64,000 nt of DNA from Desulfobotulus alkaliphilus (GCF_007830435.1 NZ_VLLC01000007.1:1-64000), one strand, 5' to 3'. Counted from the stretch's first letter, positions 1 through 10,600 are shown. Translations and numbers: made by a program. Notes: a model not told the origin generated them from the letters alone.

Positions 1-84
1 CAAATAGCCTCGGAGCCTTGCAACAGTACGAAGCTGCTGCAATTACAGCATTGGCAGTTCGAAATAAATTGTGCTGAATAATTA
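1..84 (-). repeat. Truncated copy of the long inverted-repeat element (family R2)
   Basis: Read on the minus strand, this segment matches positions 33116-33199 at 77 of 84 bases in my alignment by eye. It starts with the terminal motif TAATTATTCAGCAC and ends at the GGCTATTTG block, where the window edge cuts it. It lies directly downstream of the glnE stop codon. Other copies or ends of the family are at 31786-31979, 33116-33455 and 35691-35704. Confidence 0.8.
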
Positions 85-118
85 ATACCTTGAAATATAA
101 ACTGGCAGACAGGCCCTG

Positions 119-3016
119 TCAATTTTTCTCCGGTACAGAATGACCTGTTCCCATGTATCGCTGCCAGATATGGCGAACCCCTTCCCTGAGTTTTTCAAAA
201 CGGAATTCCGGCACCCGGGAAGGCTGATTCTGCAGATTTTTCCGGTGCACGGCCACCCGGAAAAGCAGATAGGCACTGCGCAGAAAGGTGGCCTCCTCCG
301 GCCGCATCACCCCGGTTTCCGACAGGGTTTCCAGAATGCGGATGTTGTCCGTCCAGCGGGTGATGGCCGGGGTATCGTGGGCATGGGCCAGAACCATATA
401 CTGAACCAGAAACTCAATGTCCATGATACCGCCGGGATCCTGCTTGAGATCAAAAATCCCCGGCTCCGGCCGTGTATGGGCGCTGCGCAGTTTTTCCCGC
501 ATTTTTACAATTTCCGCCCGAAGGGGTTCACTCTCCCTTTTCTGGCAGAGCACTTCACGGCGGACGGCTTCAAAGCGTTCTGCCATGCGGTGATTGCCGC
601 AGACAGGCCGGGCCCGGACAAGGGCCTGATGCTCCCAGGTCCAGGCCTGACGGCGCTGATAATCTGCAAAGGCGGAAACGGGCACCACGAGAATACCCGA
701 ATTACCGTCGGGCCGCAGACGCAGGTCGGTCTCGTACAGGGTGCCCGCACGGGTGTGGGCCTTGAGACAGTGGATCACCCTCTGACCAAGGCGGGTAAAA
801 AACTGGGATGACAACAGGGGCTTTTCTCCCCCTTCGGTCATGCCTTCCGTATCTTCATGGAGAAAAACCAGATCCAGATCCGAACCATAGCCCAGCTCAA
901 GGCCGCCCAGCTTGCCATAGGCGATGACGGCAAATCCCCAGCCTTCCATGGCCTCTTCCTGACTGTCCAGCGGCCTGCCATGACGCCGGACCAGATCCCT
1001 GTGGGAAAAGTCCACAATCTCGTTCACCACGCACTCGGCTATTTCCGTCAGACGGTCGCTGACCTTCATCAGGGGAAATTCTCCCGTCACATCCGCCGCC
1101 GCCACCCGCAGAAGGCCGGACTGTTTGAAAACACAGAGGTTTTCCAGCCGGATTTCCAGATCTTCCAGGTCCAGTTCTTCCAGACGGCGGCGGAGATCTT
1201 CTTCCATTTCCCCGCGCTCCGGTGGACGGTAAAGGGTGCGGGGATCCAGCAGCTCATCCAGCAGCACGGGATGCTGAGAAAGAAAATCCATAATCCACGG
1301 GCTGGCATTGGCCAGACGCACCAGATGATCCAGAGCGGAAGGATATTCCAGAAAAAGGGCGAAATAGGTACTGCGGCGCTGGATGGCCCTCAGCAGATCC
1401 AGAATACGGCCAAGGGATTGTGCCGGATTTTCACCCCTGCCACAGGATTCCAGCAAAAGGGGCATCAGGGTATCCAGCCGCCGCTTCCCCTGACTGCTCA
1501 TGGCCTGACCCGGAAGGCTGTCACGGAAATACCTGAGCATGCGGAGGGCGGCGGACGGGTCCCTGTAACCGGCCTGGGCAAGAAGGCCCTCTGCCCTGTC
1601 CGGCTCCATGTGAGGCTGGGTCCACAGGGCCACCATGGGGCGAACGGATTCTTTGCTTTCATCCTCAACGGCAAGGAGCTTCCGGAAGTGATCGTGCACC
1701 CGCCGCCTGTGCTCTTCCAGTCCGGCCATGAAACAATCCCAGCTTTCAAAGCCCATGGCCGCAGCAAGGGCTTTCCGGGATGCGTCTTCCTTTGGCAGGA
1801 GATGGGTCTGCCGGTCTTCCCAGGCCTGAATGCGGTGCTCCGTATGACGCAAAAAGACATAGGCTGCCGTAAGATTATCCCTTGTCTCCGGAGGAATGAA
1901 GCGGAAGCGCACAAGGATTTTCAGGATTTTCAGAATTTCCCGCTGCTGAAGACCCGGCACCACCCCACCCCGGAGAAGCTGAAAGGCCTGACCAAAGAAT
2001 TCCACTTCCCGGATACCGCCGGAGCCGGTTTTGATGTTGTTCTCCATCCCTTTTCTTCGGATTTCCACCATGATGGACTGCTTCATTTCCCGCAGGCTGT
2101 CAAATACGCCAAAATCCAGATACCTCCGGAAGACAAAGGGTTTCAGCCTTTCCAGCAACTCGCTGCCGTCTTCCCTGTTGCCTGAGATGGGGCGGCATTT
2201 GATAAGGGCATAGCGTTCCCATTCCCGGCCCTGGGTCTGATAGTAAAACTCCATGGCATCAAAATGCATGACCATGGGACCGTTTTCGCCAAAGGGCCTC
2301 AGCCGTAAGTCCACACGGAAAAGGGGACCGCCGGTGTTGCCGCTGAAAACCGCCGTCAGCTTGCGGGCAAGGCGGGTAAAGAAGGTCTCATTGGCGATGA
2401 TATCCGGGCCGGTGGTTTCTCCCGGTTCAGGGTAGGTATAGATCAGATCAATGTCCGAAGAAAAATTCAGCTCACCGGCCCCAAGCTTCCCCATGGCCAG
2501 TACCACAAGACGCTGGGTTCTGCCGGATTCCTCCCCCACAGGCTCCCCATGGGTGGCAGCCATTTTTGTGTGAAGATAAGTGGCCGCTCCGTCCACAACA
2601 GCTTCGGCCAGCCCGGAAAGGGATGCCATGGTTTCTGTTAAGGAAGCCCTGCCGGAAAGATCCCTGAAACAGATGCCCATCATGGAAAGGTGGCGGATGT
2701 TTCTTAAACGCAAGGAAAGAAGGCTTTCCGAATCCACGGCCTGAAGTGCTTCCAGCACCCTTTCTCTGGCCGGAGCAGGGGGTGCTGTCAGGTATTTGCC
2801 CTCCATGAGATCCCCAAGGGTATCCGGGTCCCGGAGCAGGCCCCTTGCGAAAAAATCACTCATGGCGGCTACCCGGCGCAGGTCATTGCCAAGGCCTTCG
2901 GGAAGGGAGCCGGAAGTTTTTTCAAGGAAGGCAAGGGTGTCCGGATGGCGTTGTGCCAGAAGGTCCATAAGTTCCCCGGATACCACAGGAACGGGGGGGT
3001 GCATTTCTTCTGTCAT
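119..3016 (-). CDS. glnE: Bifunctional glutamine synthetase adenylyltransferase/deadenylase
   Basis: The cytoplasmic GlnE enzyme adds AMP to, and removes it from, glutamine synthetase according to nitrogen status, under control of PII protein. The 965-residue product is close to the usual length of about 945-1000. It has two nucleotidyltransferase domains, each with a G-x-x-SDxDL signature: GELNFSSDIDLIY near residue 185 and LELGYGSDLDLVF near residue 705, with helical regulatory regions between and after. The start is the first ATG of the frame. No strong ribosome binding site is visible, and an ATG four codons later is an alternative. The gene stands alone, with repeats or gene remnants on both sides. 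Confidence 0.96.
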   Translation of the reverse strand: MTEEMHPPVPVVSGELMDLLAQRHPDTLAFLEKTSGSLPEGLGNDLRRVAAMSDFFARGLLRDPDTLGDLMEGKYLTAPPAPARERVLEALQAVDSESLLSLRLRNIRHLSMMGICFRDLSGRASLTETMASLSGLAEAVVDGAATYLHTKMAATHGEPVGEESGRTQRLVVLAMGKLGAGELNFSSDIDLIYTYPEPGETTGPDIIANETFFTRLARKLTAVFSGNTGGPLFRVDLRLRPFGENGPMVMHFDAMEFYYQTQGREWERYALIKCRPISGNREDGSELLERLKPFVFRRYLDFGVFDSLREMKQSIMVEIRRKGMENNIKTGSGGIREVEFFGQAFQLLRGGVVPGLQQREILKILKILVRFRFIPPETRDNLTAAYVFLRHTEHRIQAWEDRQTHLLPKEDASRKALAAAMGFESWDCFMAGLEEHRRRVHDHFRKLLAVEDESKESVRPMVALWTQPHMEPDRAEGLLAQAGYRDPSAALRMLRYFRDSLPGQAMSSQGKRRLDTLMPLLLESCGRGENPAQSLGRILDLLRAIQRRSTYFALFLEYPSALDHLVRLANASPWIMDFLSQHPVLLDELLDPRTLYRPPERGEMEEDLRRRLEELDLEDLEIRLENLCVFKQSGLLRVAAADVTGEFPLMKVSDRLTEIAECVVNEIVDFSHRDLVRRHGRPLDSQEEAMEGWGFAVIAYGKLGGLELGYGSDLDLVFLHEDTEGMTEGGEKPLLSSQFFTRLGQRVIHCLKAHTRAGTLYETDLRLRPDGNSGILVVPVSAFADYQRRQAWTWEHQALVRARPVCGNHRMAERFEAVRREVLCQKRESEPLRAEIVKMREKLRSAHTRPEPGIFDLKQDPGGIMDIEFLVQYMVLAHAHDTPAITRWTDNIRILETLSETGVMRPEEATFLRSAYLLFRVAVHRKNLQNQPSRVPEFRFEKLREGVRHIWQRYMGTGHSVPEKN

Positions 3017-3077
3017 ACAAAATCTTTCTTGGCTTCCGTCATGCGGCAGGATGCCGGCTTTGTTGGTTTTGGCTTCG

Positions 3078-3212
3078 CTAGAAGGCTTTTTTCAGACAAT
3101 CTTCAAATTGCCTTTCAACAGCAGAGCGAAGATAGCCATCCTTGTCATATTCTTCGAAAGATCTGTTTTCGACAAATCGTTCTGTTTTTTTACAGGCATC
3201 CAAAGCGTCATA
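3078..3212 (-). pseudogene. HepT-like (DUF86) gene remnant
   Basis: A 44-codon open stretch on the minus strand, too short for a standard ORF call, reads like the middle of a HepT/DUF86 protein. It has YDALDACKKTERFVE, then SFEEYDKDGYLRS, then AVERQFEDCLKKAF and a stop. In intact members the AVERQFE block continues with IGEAL and about 50 more residues including the RxxxxHxY active site, all missing here. There is no start codon in frame before the upstream repeat. Intact HepT acts as the toxin of the HepT-MntA toxin-antitoxin pair. This piece should be inactive, and no MntA partner is present. Confidence 0.6.
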
Positions 3213-3218
3213 CTAAAA

Positions 3219-3278
3219 AGCAACCCACGCCGTGTTACGGCGTCTTGTCATAGAGTAACTTTTGAAGTTACTCAGAAG
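3219..3278. repeat. 60-bp double-hairpin repeat, copy 1 (family R1)
   Basis: The unit contains two hairpins: CGCCGT-gtt-ACGGCG and GAGTAACTT-ttg-AAGTTACTC. It matches the copy at 33456-33515 at 56 of 60 bases by eye. A degenerate copy follows immediately. Confidence 0.85.
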
Positions 3279-3412
3279 CAGCTCACGCCCTGCTAGGGCG
3301 TCTTGTCATAGAGTAACTTGTGCAGGATTCAAACTAATTTCGATCAGTGATGGATAATTGGTAATTTTTTAAGCTTTTGAATTAAAAGAACTAAATTCAA
3401 GTTACTCAGAAG
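3279..3412. repeat. Double-hairpin repeat, copy 2, opened by an insertion
   Basis: This copy has a compensated first hairpin (CGCCCT-gct-AGGGCG), so the stem is kept although the bases differ from copy 1. Its second hairpin is split: GAGTAACTT sits at about 3310-3319 and AAGTTACTCAGAAG at 3399-3412. About 80 bp of A+T-rich DNA lies between, in what would be the loop. Confidence 0.7.
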
Positions 3413-3448
3413 TTCAAATCCCACTCGATATGATGTATATTGCTGCTT

Positions 3449-3868
3449 ATGAAAAAACAAGACGCTAGAAAACTCGATCATAAGACCCGTGAGGCTATCC
3501 GCATACGCGCCGTGCAGCAGATAGAATCGGGTGAAAGCCCAGAGGTGATCGCCAGGGCTCTGGGTTACCATCGATCCGCAATTTACCAGTGGATAGCCAA
3601 ATACCGCAAAGGCGGCCTTGACGCTTTAAAGACGAAACCGATTCCAGGTCGGCCCGTTAAGTTCCAGACCAAAGATTTTGATGAGCTTTTCTGGAAGATT
3701 GCGGATAAAAATCCTATGGACTACGGATTTCCATTTGCGCTGTGGACCCGTGAAATGATTCGGGAGTTTATCAAAAAGGAGTTCGGAGTTTCCATAAGTA
3801 ATGCAAAAGCAAACCATAAAAGTTGCCAGTTTTTTAGAGAACAAAACACCCAGTATATTTTGGCTTAA
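3449..3868 (+). pseudogene. Truncated IS630-type transposase (N-terminal part)
   Basis: The 139 codons encode the DNA-binding half of an IS630/Tc1-like transposase. A helix-turn-helix (EVIARALGYHRSAIYQWIAKY) is followed by a basic GRP linker and the second winged-helix region ending in FGVSISNA. After that the sequence departs from the family (KANHKSCQFF) and stops, so the catalytic DDE domain is absent. The ATG at 3449 is used as the start, and an in-frame TTG lies nine bases upstream. It sits beside the R1 repeats and a HepT remnant, in a stretch of decayed mobile DNA. Confidence 0.8.
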
Positions 3869-3959
3869 TGTTAAATGCGTTATGAGCCCATTAGTAAATC
3901 GAAAATTGACCTTTAAAACAAACTGGTTTTACTCATCAGCTTTTGGGAAGCATTAAGGA

Positions 3960-4523
3960 ATGACACACAGAACATTGCCTAGCTGGAAAAAACGTATATT
4001 TTCTATCATAAATGCAGCCATAATGATTTTTTCATTACTGTTGTCTGTGGTTTTAATTGCCCAGTACTTTGTTGACAAAGAAGCCATAGCTGATTTTGCC
4101 TTAAAATTCGGATACATGGGAATTATGGTTTTCTCATTACTCTTAGAAGTTTCGTTTCAGCTAATCGGCCCCGATTTATTCATTGCTGTTGGCGTCGTAA
4201 TCAAGATGAACCCGTTTTACCTGTTAGCCAGTATTATTACCGGAAGTTTTCTTGCAGGTTTTATTGGTTATCATTTGGGCAGGGTATATGGTGAACCCAT
4301 ATTACACTACACATTAAAGAAACAAAATATGATGAAGGCAATCAATATCTTTCAAAAATATGGTAAATTTGGATTAACAATCCTGGCATTGACACCGTTA
4401 CCTTATTTTCCTATCTTAGGTGGAATTTTTAGATTAAGTCTTAAAGATTTTATGGTTTATGCATTGGTTCCTCGGGCAATTCGATACATCGGCCTTATGT
4501 GTATATTAAGTTATATCAGCTGA
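3960..4523 (+). CDS. DedA/TVP38-like (VTT domain) inner-membrane protein
   Basis: The 187-residue protein is largely hydrophobic, with about five membrane segments. It has the two hallmark blocks of the DedA/VTT superfamily: GSFLAGFIGYHLGRVYGEP near residue 99, and KYGKFGLTILALTPLPYFP near residue 137, with the re-entrant prolines. Members scramble or transport lipids or sustain membrane homeostasis, but the substrate here cannot be told. The gene is A+T-rich compared with its flanks and lies 68 bp upstream of a methyltransferase gene of similar composition. The two look like one acquired cargo unit. Confidence 0.7.
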   Translation: MTHRTLPSWKKRIFSIINAAIMIFSLLLSVVLIAQYFVDKEAIADFALKFGYMGIMVFSLLLEVSFQLIGPDLFIAVGVVIKMNPFYLLASIITGSFLAGFIGYHLGRVYGEPILHYTLKKQNMMKAINIFQKYGKFGLTILALTPLPYFPILGGIFRLSLKDFMVYALVPRAIRYIGLMCILSYIS

Positions 4524-4591
4524 CGTTTAAATCGATTAAAAAAATATAAAACGCCTTAAAAACAAAAGATTTTAAAGGATTAAATCAGAAA

Positions 4592-5206
4592 ATGAGAAAC
4601 CTGCTCTATAACTACATAGTCAATGATTTTACAGACCATAGCTATAAAAGTTGTTTAGAATATTTTCCGTTTGATTCAAACATTTTAGATATTGGAATCG
4701 GCAACGGCAAGATGCTAAAAACATTTCACCCTTTAATCAGATCCAAACAACTAAGCATAACAGGAGTAGATATCAATAAGGTTTATTTAAAGAATTGCAA
4801 GCGCCTAATCAAAAAATATCATCTTCAGGACCATCTAACAATTTATCATGAGCCTATTGAATATTTTTCCCCACCAAATAATGAGTATTATGATTTTGTC
4901 CTTTTTAGCATGAGCTTTATGCTGTTTAATAATCAGCCATTAATTTTAGATAAAGTAAAAAACTACCTTAATCCTAACGGCGAAATTGTATTTTTTCAAA
5001 CCATGTTTAAAAATAAATCCTGGTTATTAGACTTTACTAAACCAAAATTAAAATACATAACTACCATTGATTTTGGAAAAGCAACATATGAAAATGAATT
5101 CTTTACTTTATTAGAAAAACATAAACTATCAGTTTCACAAGACAAGGTGATACCAAAAAAGTTTGGCAAAGGGGAACACCGGATGATTGTGGCTAAACAA
5201 AATTAG
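4592..5206 (+). CDS. Class I SAM-dependent methyltransferase
   Basis: The 204-residue product has a Rossmann-type SAM-binding fold. Motif I is ILDIGIGNGKMLK near residue 29, an acidic residue ends beta-2 (ITGVDINKVYL), and the later block is YDFVLFSMSFMLFN. The substrate cannot be inferred. The ORF is strongly A+T-rich with AT-ending codons, like the preceding membrane-protein gene. Its TAG stop (5204-5206) overlaps the TAA stop of the convergent phosphopantetheinyl transferase gene (5203-5205), so the ends of the two genes interlock. Confidence 0.75.
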   Translation: MRNLLYNYIVNDFTDHSYKSCLEYFPFDSNILDIGIGNGKMLKTFHPLIRSKQLSITGVDINKVYLKNCKRLIKKYHLQDHLTIYHEPIEYFSPPNNEYYDFVLFSMSFMLFNNQPLILDKVKNYLNPNGEIVFFQTMFKNKSWLLDFTKPKLKYITTIDFGKATYENEFFTLLEKHKLSVSQDKVIPKKFGKGEHRMIVAKQN

Positions 5207-6060
5207 ACTGGTGGAATTATGTCCCCCTTACCATACAAAAGACTCAAAAGATGCCCCCCCTCTATATCGGCTGTCCAGCAGGAGACACCCGCCACATCCT
5301 TTCCGTGAACCCGCATCCCTCCCGGCAGAATTTCAAGCTTTTTCAGGGGCAGGTGAAAGCCCTGACCCACAAGCTTGAGCCCGGCCTCCTTTAAAGTCCA
5401 GTGACGGAGAATCTCCCGCTCCGGCTTTCCGGAAAGAAAGGCCCATTCCTCTTCGGAAAAAGCCATACGCCGCAGGGCTTCCGTGTCCCGCTTTTTGTCC
5501 GGCTCCAGATCCAGACCCAGCGCTCCCCCTTTTTCAAGGACCATGCCCGCCACGGCCAGATCGCCGCCATGGCTGATGGAAAGGGCATATTCGGGAAAAT
5601 CCGGCAGATAAGGAACCCCTTTTTCCGTATTCTCCACGGCTATGCCAGCCCCTGTTCTGCTATCCCCCAGAAAGGTCCGCACCAGCGCTTTCACAGCCAT
5701 GCGACCGCAAAGCCACTCCATCTGCCTCTTGGCTGCGGCAAAACCATGGAAACGGGCTTTTTCTGATACAGAAAAACCTTCAGGAAAAGCTTCTTCCGGA
5801 ACAAAAAGTTTTTTCCGGGTTCTCCACCCAATCCACTCTCCTTCTTCAGGAAAAAGGGATGCGACGGCATCCGGGATGCGGACCATATGCAGAGCCACGG
5901 GAATGCTCTCTAAACGAAAGGGAAAAGAAGATGCCCGTAGACTCAGGGGACGGGGTTGCCAGAGCTTTGCTGAGTTCATGAAATTTTTTCTTTTATGCTG
6001 CAGCATAGAAAAATGTGTATATTGCAGCTGCTCAGTGATATACTGATGAGTATTTGTCAC
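5203..6060 (-). CDS. 4'-phosphopantetheinyl transferase (Sfp type)
   Basis: Sfp-type enzymes transfer phosphopantetheine from CoA to carrier proteins. The protein shows the ordered family motifs: YALSISHGGDLAVAG, GALGLDLEP (metal-binding D-x-E), FSEEEWAFL and RHWTLKEAGLKLVGQG. The full frame is 285 residues. The first 27 do not look like the family, and an ATG at 5979 (protein beginning MNSAKLWQP) may be the true start. Neither candidate has a strong Shine-Dalgarno. No polyketide or peptide synthetase genes are nearby, so its carrier-protein partner is unknown. Confidence 0.88.
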   Translation of the reverse strand: MTNTHQYITEQLQYTHFSMLQHKRKNFMNSAKLWQPRPLSLRASSFPFRLESIPVALHMVRIPDAVASLFPEEGEWIGWRTRKKLFVPEEAFPEGFSVSEKARFHGFAAAKRQMEWLCGRMAVKALVRTFLGDSRTGAGIAVENTEKGVPYLPDFPEYALSISHGGDLAVAGMVLEKGGALGLDLEPDKKRDTEALRRMAFSEEEWAFLSGKPEREILRHWTLKEAGLKLVGQGFHLPLKKLEILPGGMRVHGKDVAGVSCWTADIEGGHLLSLLYGKGDIIPPV

Positions 6061-6183
6061 ACAGCTGTTTTTAATTCAAACACAGGCCATTCATGCAACG
6101 TCACATGGATACTTTCTCACAGTTTCAAAACGTAAGACAGATAATCGTTTGGAATATTGAATACCGTCTTCTTCAAAAGCAAA

Positions 6184-7653
6184 TCAACAATACTCCTTCC
6201 CAATAAAATCAGAATCTCTTTCCTGAAAAACAGACCTTCTTGGCATATCTTTTACCTGTGACTGAGGAATAATTTTACCAATATTTTCACTTGTAAAACT
6301 AAGGCCATAAGCTACAGCAAGGCGTTCGTATTCCTTTGGTACAAGCCCTTGCTCCTTAAAGCCAGAAGGAACTGGAATTGAATAAACATGAAACTTTCCC
6401 ATTCCATTTGCAGCAATACGCTCTCCTCGTTCATGAATGCCATCTCGATACAAAACTACCCTTGCCCCACCTCCGCAGATAAAAACAGGAAGTCCCTTTT
6501 TCCATTCAGGAGCGTATCCATAACGATCTTTATATGTATACTTAATCAATTCACCAATTTTTGCTGAGCACTGTTTCCAGAACTGCATATCTGACTTATT
6601 CATTTTTTCTATAAAATCATCTTCCTCAAAAAACACAAAGCCTTTTCTTCTTAAAAGATCAGCATAATATTCCGAGCCAGGAAAATGATCTTCAAAAAAT
6701 TGAGAAGCAAACAAATCAACCCCATATTCTTCTTTAAGGTGATTCATTCTGTTTTTATGAAGCATCATGGTGCCATATTTCACAACATCTGTTGCAAGTA
6801 TGGGATAGTGATTATCGCCATCATTCTCATGAATCATAAATGTTGCCATATCCACCGTGCTTCCTCCTATATCCACCAAAAAATGCATACCGTTTCTGCG
6901 CATAGGAGAATGAACATAGCCTGCAACCTCTGCAATTACCTCTGGATGCACCTGTACATTTTCTGTATGAAGCCACTGTGCCCCAAAATCCTTTTTACGA
7001 GCATTTTTTCCAATAATTTTAAACAGTATTTCAGCGGCCATATGAATTACTGCCTCTGCAAGAGTATTCTGAACCATAGCCATAGTCAAAGGTTCTGAAC
7101 TGCGAGAAAGTTTCCATGCTGCAAAAGCTATAGTACGAAAAACTCTTTCTTTTGAAGTTCTGTAATTCTTAGAAGCTATTCCGATATTCAAATCCCAGTT
7201 TATCAGGGTTTTTCTATAAACGGACTCTGTATGAACAAGAAACCATGACCTTGCATAACGAATTAAAAGGGCAAGATAGGCCGTAGCAAGCTCTGTTGGG
7301 GCAAAAGACTCAAGCTTATTCATGACACTGGATATTTTACGCCCCGCCATCTCCATAACAGCTGTTTTAAAATCTATATAAAAATCAAAGCCACTGGAAA
7401 GACTCAACAATCCTTCCTCAGTAACAAATAGACGGGTCGGCAACAAATAGGTTTCTTTTCCTCGATCAATATCCTCAAAAGAAACAGCATAAGCTTTTTG
7501 CAAGGCATTATCTTGTATGACAACCTTTGAAAATGATGTGCCAAAATCAAGCCCAAGAACAACATCACTCTCATCAAAATCATAATCCAAAGACTCACAG
7601 ATCTGATCTTTTCCATAAAAACGACGCAACTTTTCAGAACGCACCCTTCCCAT
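6184..7653 (-). CDS. Actin/Hsp70-fold (ASKHA) ATPase paired with SNF2-like helicase
   Basis: The 489-residue protein has the three nucleotide-binding motifs of the actin/Hsp70/sugar-kinase fold: VLGLDFGTSFSKVV (phosphate 1, residues 32-45), FLVDIGGSTVDMATF (phosphate 2, near 260) and VFICGGGARVV (adenosine, near 390). It lacks the Hsp70 substrate-binding domain. I choose the ATG at 7653 because AAGGTGAGG precedes it at proper spacing and it falls 16 bp after the helicase stop. A longer frame from 7770 would overlap the helicase by 101 bp. Close coupling to the helicase gene suggests joint function, perhaps defence-related. The exact family and role are unknown to me. Confidence 0.75.
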   Translation of the reverse strand: MGRVRSEKLRRFYGKDQICESLDYDFDESDVVLGLDFGTSFSKVVIQDNALQKAYAVSFEDIDRGKETYLLPTRLFVTEEGLLSLSSGFDFYIDFKTAVMEMAGRKISSVMNKLESFAPTELATAYLALLIRYARSWFLVHTESVYRKTLINWDLNIGIASKNYRTSKERVFRTIAFAAWKLSRSSEPLTMAMVQNTLAEAVIHMAAEILFKIIGKNARKKDFGAQWLHTENVQVHPEVIAEVAGYVHSPMRRNGMHFLVDIGGSTVDMATFMIHENDGDNHYPILATDVVKYGTMMLHKNRMNHLKEEYGVDLFASQFFEDHFPGSEYYADLLRRKGFVFFEEDDFIEKMNKSDMQFWKQCSAKIGELIKYTYKDRYGYAPEWKKGLPVFICGGGARVVLYRDGIHERGERIAANGMGKFHVYSIPVPSGFKEQGLVPKEYERLAVAYGLSFTSENIGKIIPQSQVKDMPRRSVFQERDSDFIGKEYC

Positions 7654-7669
7654 TAAAGACCTCACCTTA

Positions 7670-10600
7670 TTATAATAATCGAAGAACGCCCGCACATATC
7701 TCACGCTGCTCATGGACCAGCCTGCGCCCAGCTTCAAGTGCACGAAGCCTAGAACCCACTTTGGTTTCAAGCTTTGCCATTTTTCCCTTGACTGCCGGAA
7801 CCATCCTGCTCAGACCTTTCTCTTCATGCCCCTTTAAAACACGGCTCAAATTCTCTATCTGCCGTTCCATGTGCAGCTTTAGAGTTTTTTCCTGTAGATC
7901 AGCCCTGTCATTATTTTCATTTTCAAGCATCATGATATATTCATTATATCTATTTTCAAGATAAGAGACACAGTCGTCAAAAAGCCCCTCAAGCAAAACA
8001 GTATTCACGTCATTTTTTACACCAGGCCAATCTTTACCAAAACGTGCCGTAGCAACAACCAGCTTTTCTGCATCTTCATCCTTAAGCATACTGGACATAC
8101 CAAAAGGCTTGGCTGAAAAGGCCATCTTTTCAACATCCCGAATCCCTTTAACGCTCCATAGTTCAACATAAAAAAAATAATCACCAGAAGGCAGTTCTGG
8201 TATATAATCATGATCAAGAAAAACACCGACAAGAGGATGATAAACCCTTTGTCCACAACGAATTTTTTCTTTTATTTTATCACCTATGAATCGTATCAAA
8301 GGATGAAACTGATTAATGAATTCTATATTCCCTGCGTTATCATGCTGAACCTGATTTTTAAATTCACAGTAAAAAGGCATGTGTGTCTGAAGTATCCGAG
8401 TTTGGCCTGCAAGTCTGTGATCCTGCATAAAACGATCAAGATCATAATACGCCTTTTCTGACAGCCTCAGCTCAAAAACCGAATTATCCGATTCCAACTG
8501 ACGAAGAAGGCACCCCTTATAGTTGATTTCTAAAAAATCCCTAGTATAAATCCAAAGATCATTTCCCTGAATGGAACGGCCTATATCTCTGGCGGCCTGA
8601 ATTTGACGAAGAATAAAATCACCATGGGCCATTAAATTTCCAGCATCCCGCTCTAAACGATCTTCCTCAACCTTAAGATTATTAAGAGCCTGCGCTGTCT
8701 GCCTGATTCTGTCCTCTTCCTGTGACGGTGATAGCCTGTTTCCCATCAGGTCCAGGGTCATTTTTTTAATCTCTTCGCCAAGTACAGTCTCCATTCCACC
8801 AAGTGCATATTCAAATATTTTCAACCGTGAATACAACCGATCATAAATTCTTGCATCTATTGTGTTTTCATAAAACAAATTCCATACGGTTATCTTTGAT
8901 GATTCCTGTCCAAGCCGATCAATTCGGCCAATTCTCTGTTCAACTCTCATCGGATTCCATGGTAAATCATAATTAACAAGTATTCTGGCAAACTGGAGAT
9001 CAATTCCTTCACTGGCGACCTCTGATGCAAGGAGTAAGGATGGGCCTTGCGGGTCTTTAAACTCTTTCAAAATAAAATTTTTCTCTGTATCTGGCATTCC
9101 ACCAACCAACACAAGCCCTCTTATCCCATCCTGCATTAAGCGTTCATGCAAATAGTAAAGTGTTGGCCTGAAGTAAGAAAAAAGAACTATCTTTTCAAAA
9201 GGATATTCTTGAAGATGTTTTTTTATCAGCCCGAACAGGCGATGATATTTAGAATCATTTTCCCAAAGTACTTCAAGATTACCAAAATTAACCGTATCTC
9301 GAAGGAGAGATTGTACCAAAGGTCCAACATCACGCACATCTTCTACACTGCTGCCAATATCTTCATCCAGAGAAAAGCAGATTTTTTTTCTACGCTGCCA
9401 ATCCCTCAAGGCTGCTGGCATGGAACTTGATATTTGGCGCTGGGGCGTAACCATAAGAAAACCTTCATGGCCGCCACTTCTGGAACAATAGTCCCGAACA
9501 TGGCCTGTTACCCTTTCATAAAATTCTTCCTCAACCAATGTCATTGGAATGTTCTCTGCAACAGCTTCCCTGACTACCCGCCACTCAGTTACATCCCGCT
9601 TTCTGGTACGGGTAACAGCATGCCCAAGCAGATTGATTCCTTCCAGTCGATGGGCAAAATAGCTCCGTCGGGACCTGTCTTTAATCAAATCACTTTTCGG
9701 AACCTCATCCAAAATGGCCTGAAGCTGACGATTATTTTTTAACAGAACATGCTTTTTTGCTTCATTAATTTTTTTTACAAACAATGAAATGTCAGGATTC
9801 CCAGACAAAAGGATATCCCTTGCCGCAAGCAAGGGGGCGTTAGCATTAAGAATATCATCAAAAACATGGGGCTGATTGAAGGTGTCTTCATCAACAAGAT
9901 TTAAGAGGGCGTAAAGATCCTGACTCCTCAAATGAACAGGTGTCGCTGAAAGAAGAACTACATGCTCAGCAACATTACGCAGCAAACGACCAATCTGATA
10001 GGTCATACTGCCATGATTCCTGAGATAATGAGCTTCATCAATAATCAGAAGATCCAGCAAGTCTTCATCATAAGCCATATCATTTAAAATAAAAGCTAAT
10101 TCGTCCGATGCCGATGCAAATGAGTCCCTGCTTTTCTCCTCCCAATCTTTTCCGGGCCTTAATCCCTGCATACTTGCAATAATTGCAAAATCTCTCCGAT
10201 CCCCTTCTATGTATTCACAAAGAATTCGTTTCACTTGTGAAGCATCTGCAATCTGCGCATCAATACCAAAACGGCGCGCCAATTCCTGCCGCCATTTTGC
10301 ACCAAGCATCGCCGGACAAAGGACCAAAAGGCGGCGGGCATCATAACGGCTACGCAACTCTGTCCATATCAGCCCTGCTTCTATTGTTTTACCCAGCCCA
10401 ACCTCATCAGCAATAAGTATTCCTCTGCTCGGAGAGTCCAAAAAATTGAGAACGGGTTTGAACTGATAAGGGTAAAATGTTGTTAGCGTAGTTTCCATGC
10501 TGTAAATCAAATCAGCAAGCTTACCACTAAGGCGAATATGGGTAATACTACCCCGCAAATCACCAATTCTGCCGAACTTTTTTTTAAATAATAAATCAAG

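Noticed and set aside
857-2185. Long plus-strand frame of 442 codons
   Set aside because: It is the antisense shadow of glnE, whose two nucleotidyltransferase signatures are clear on the other strand.
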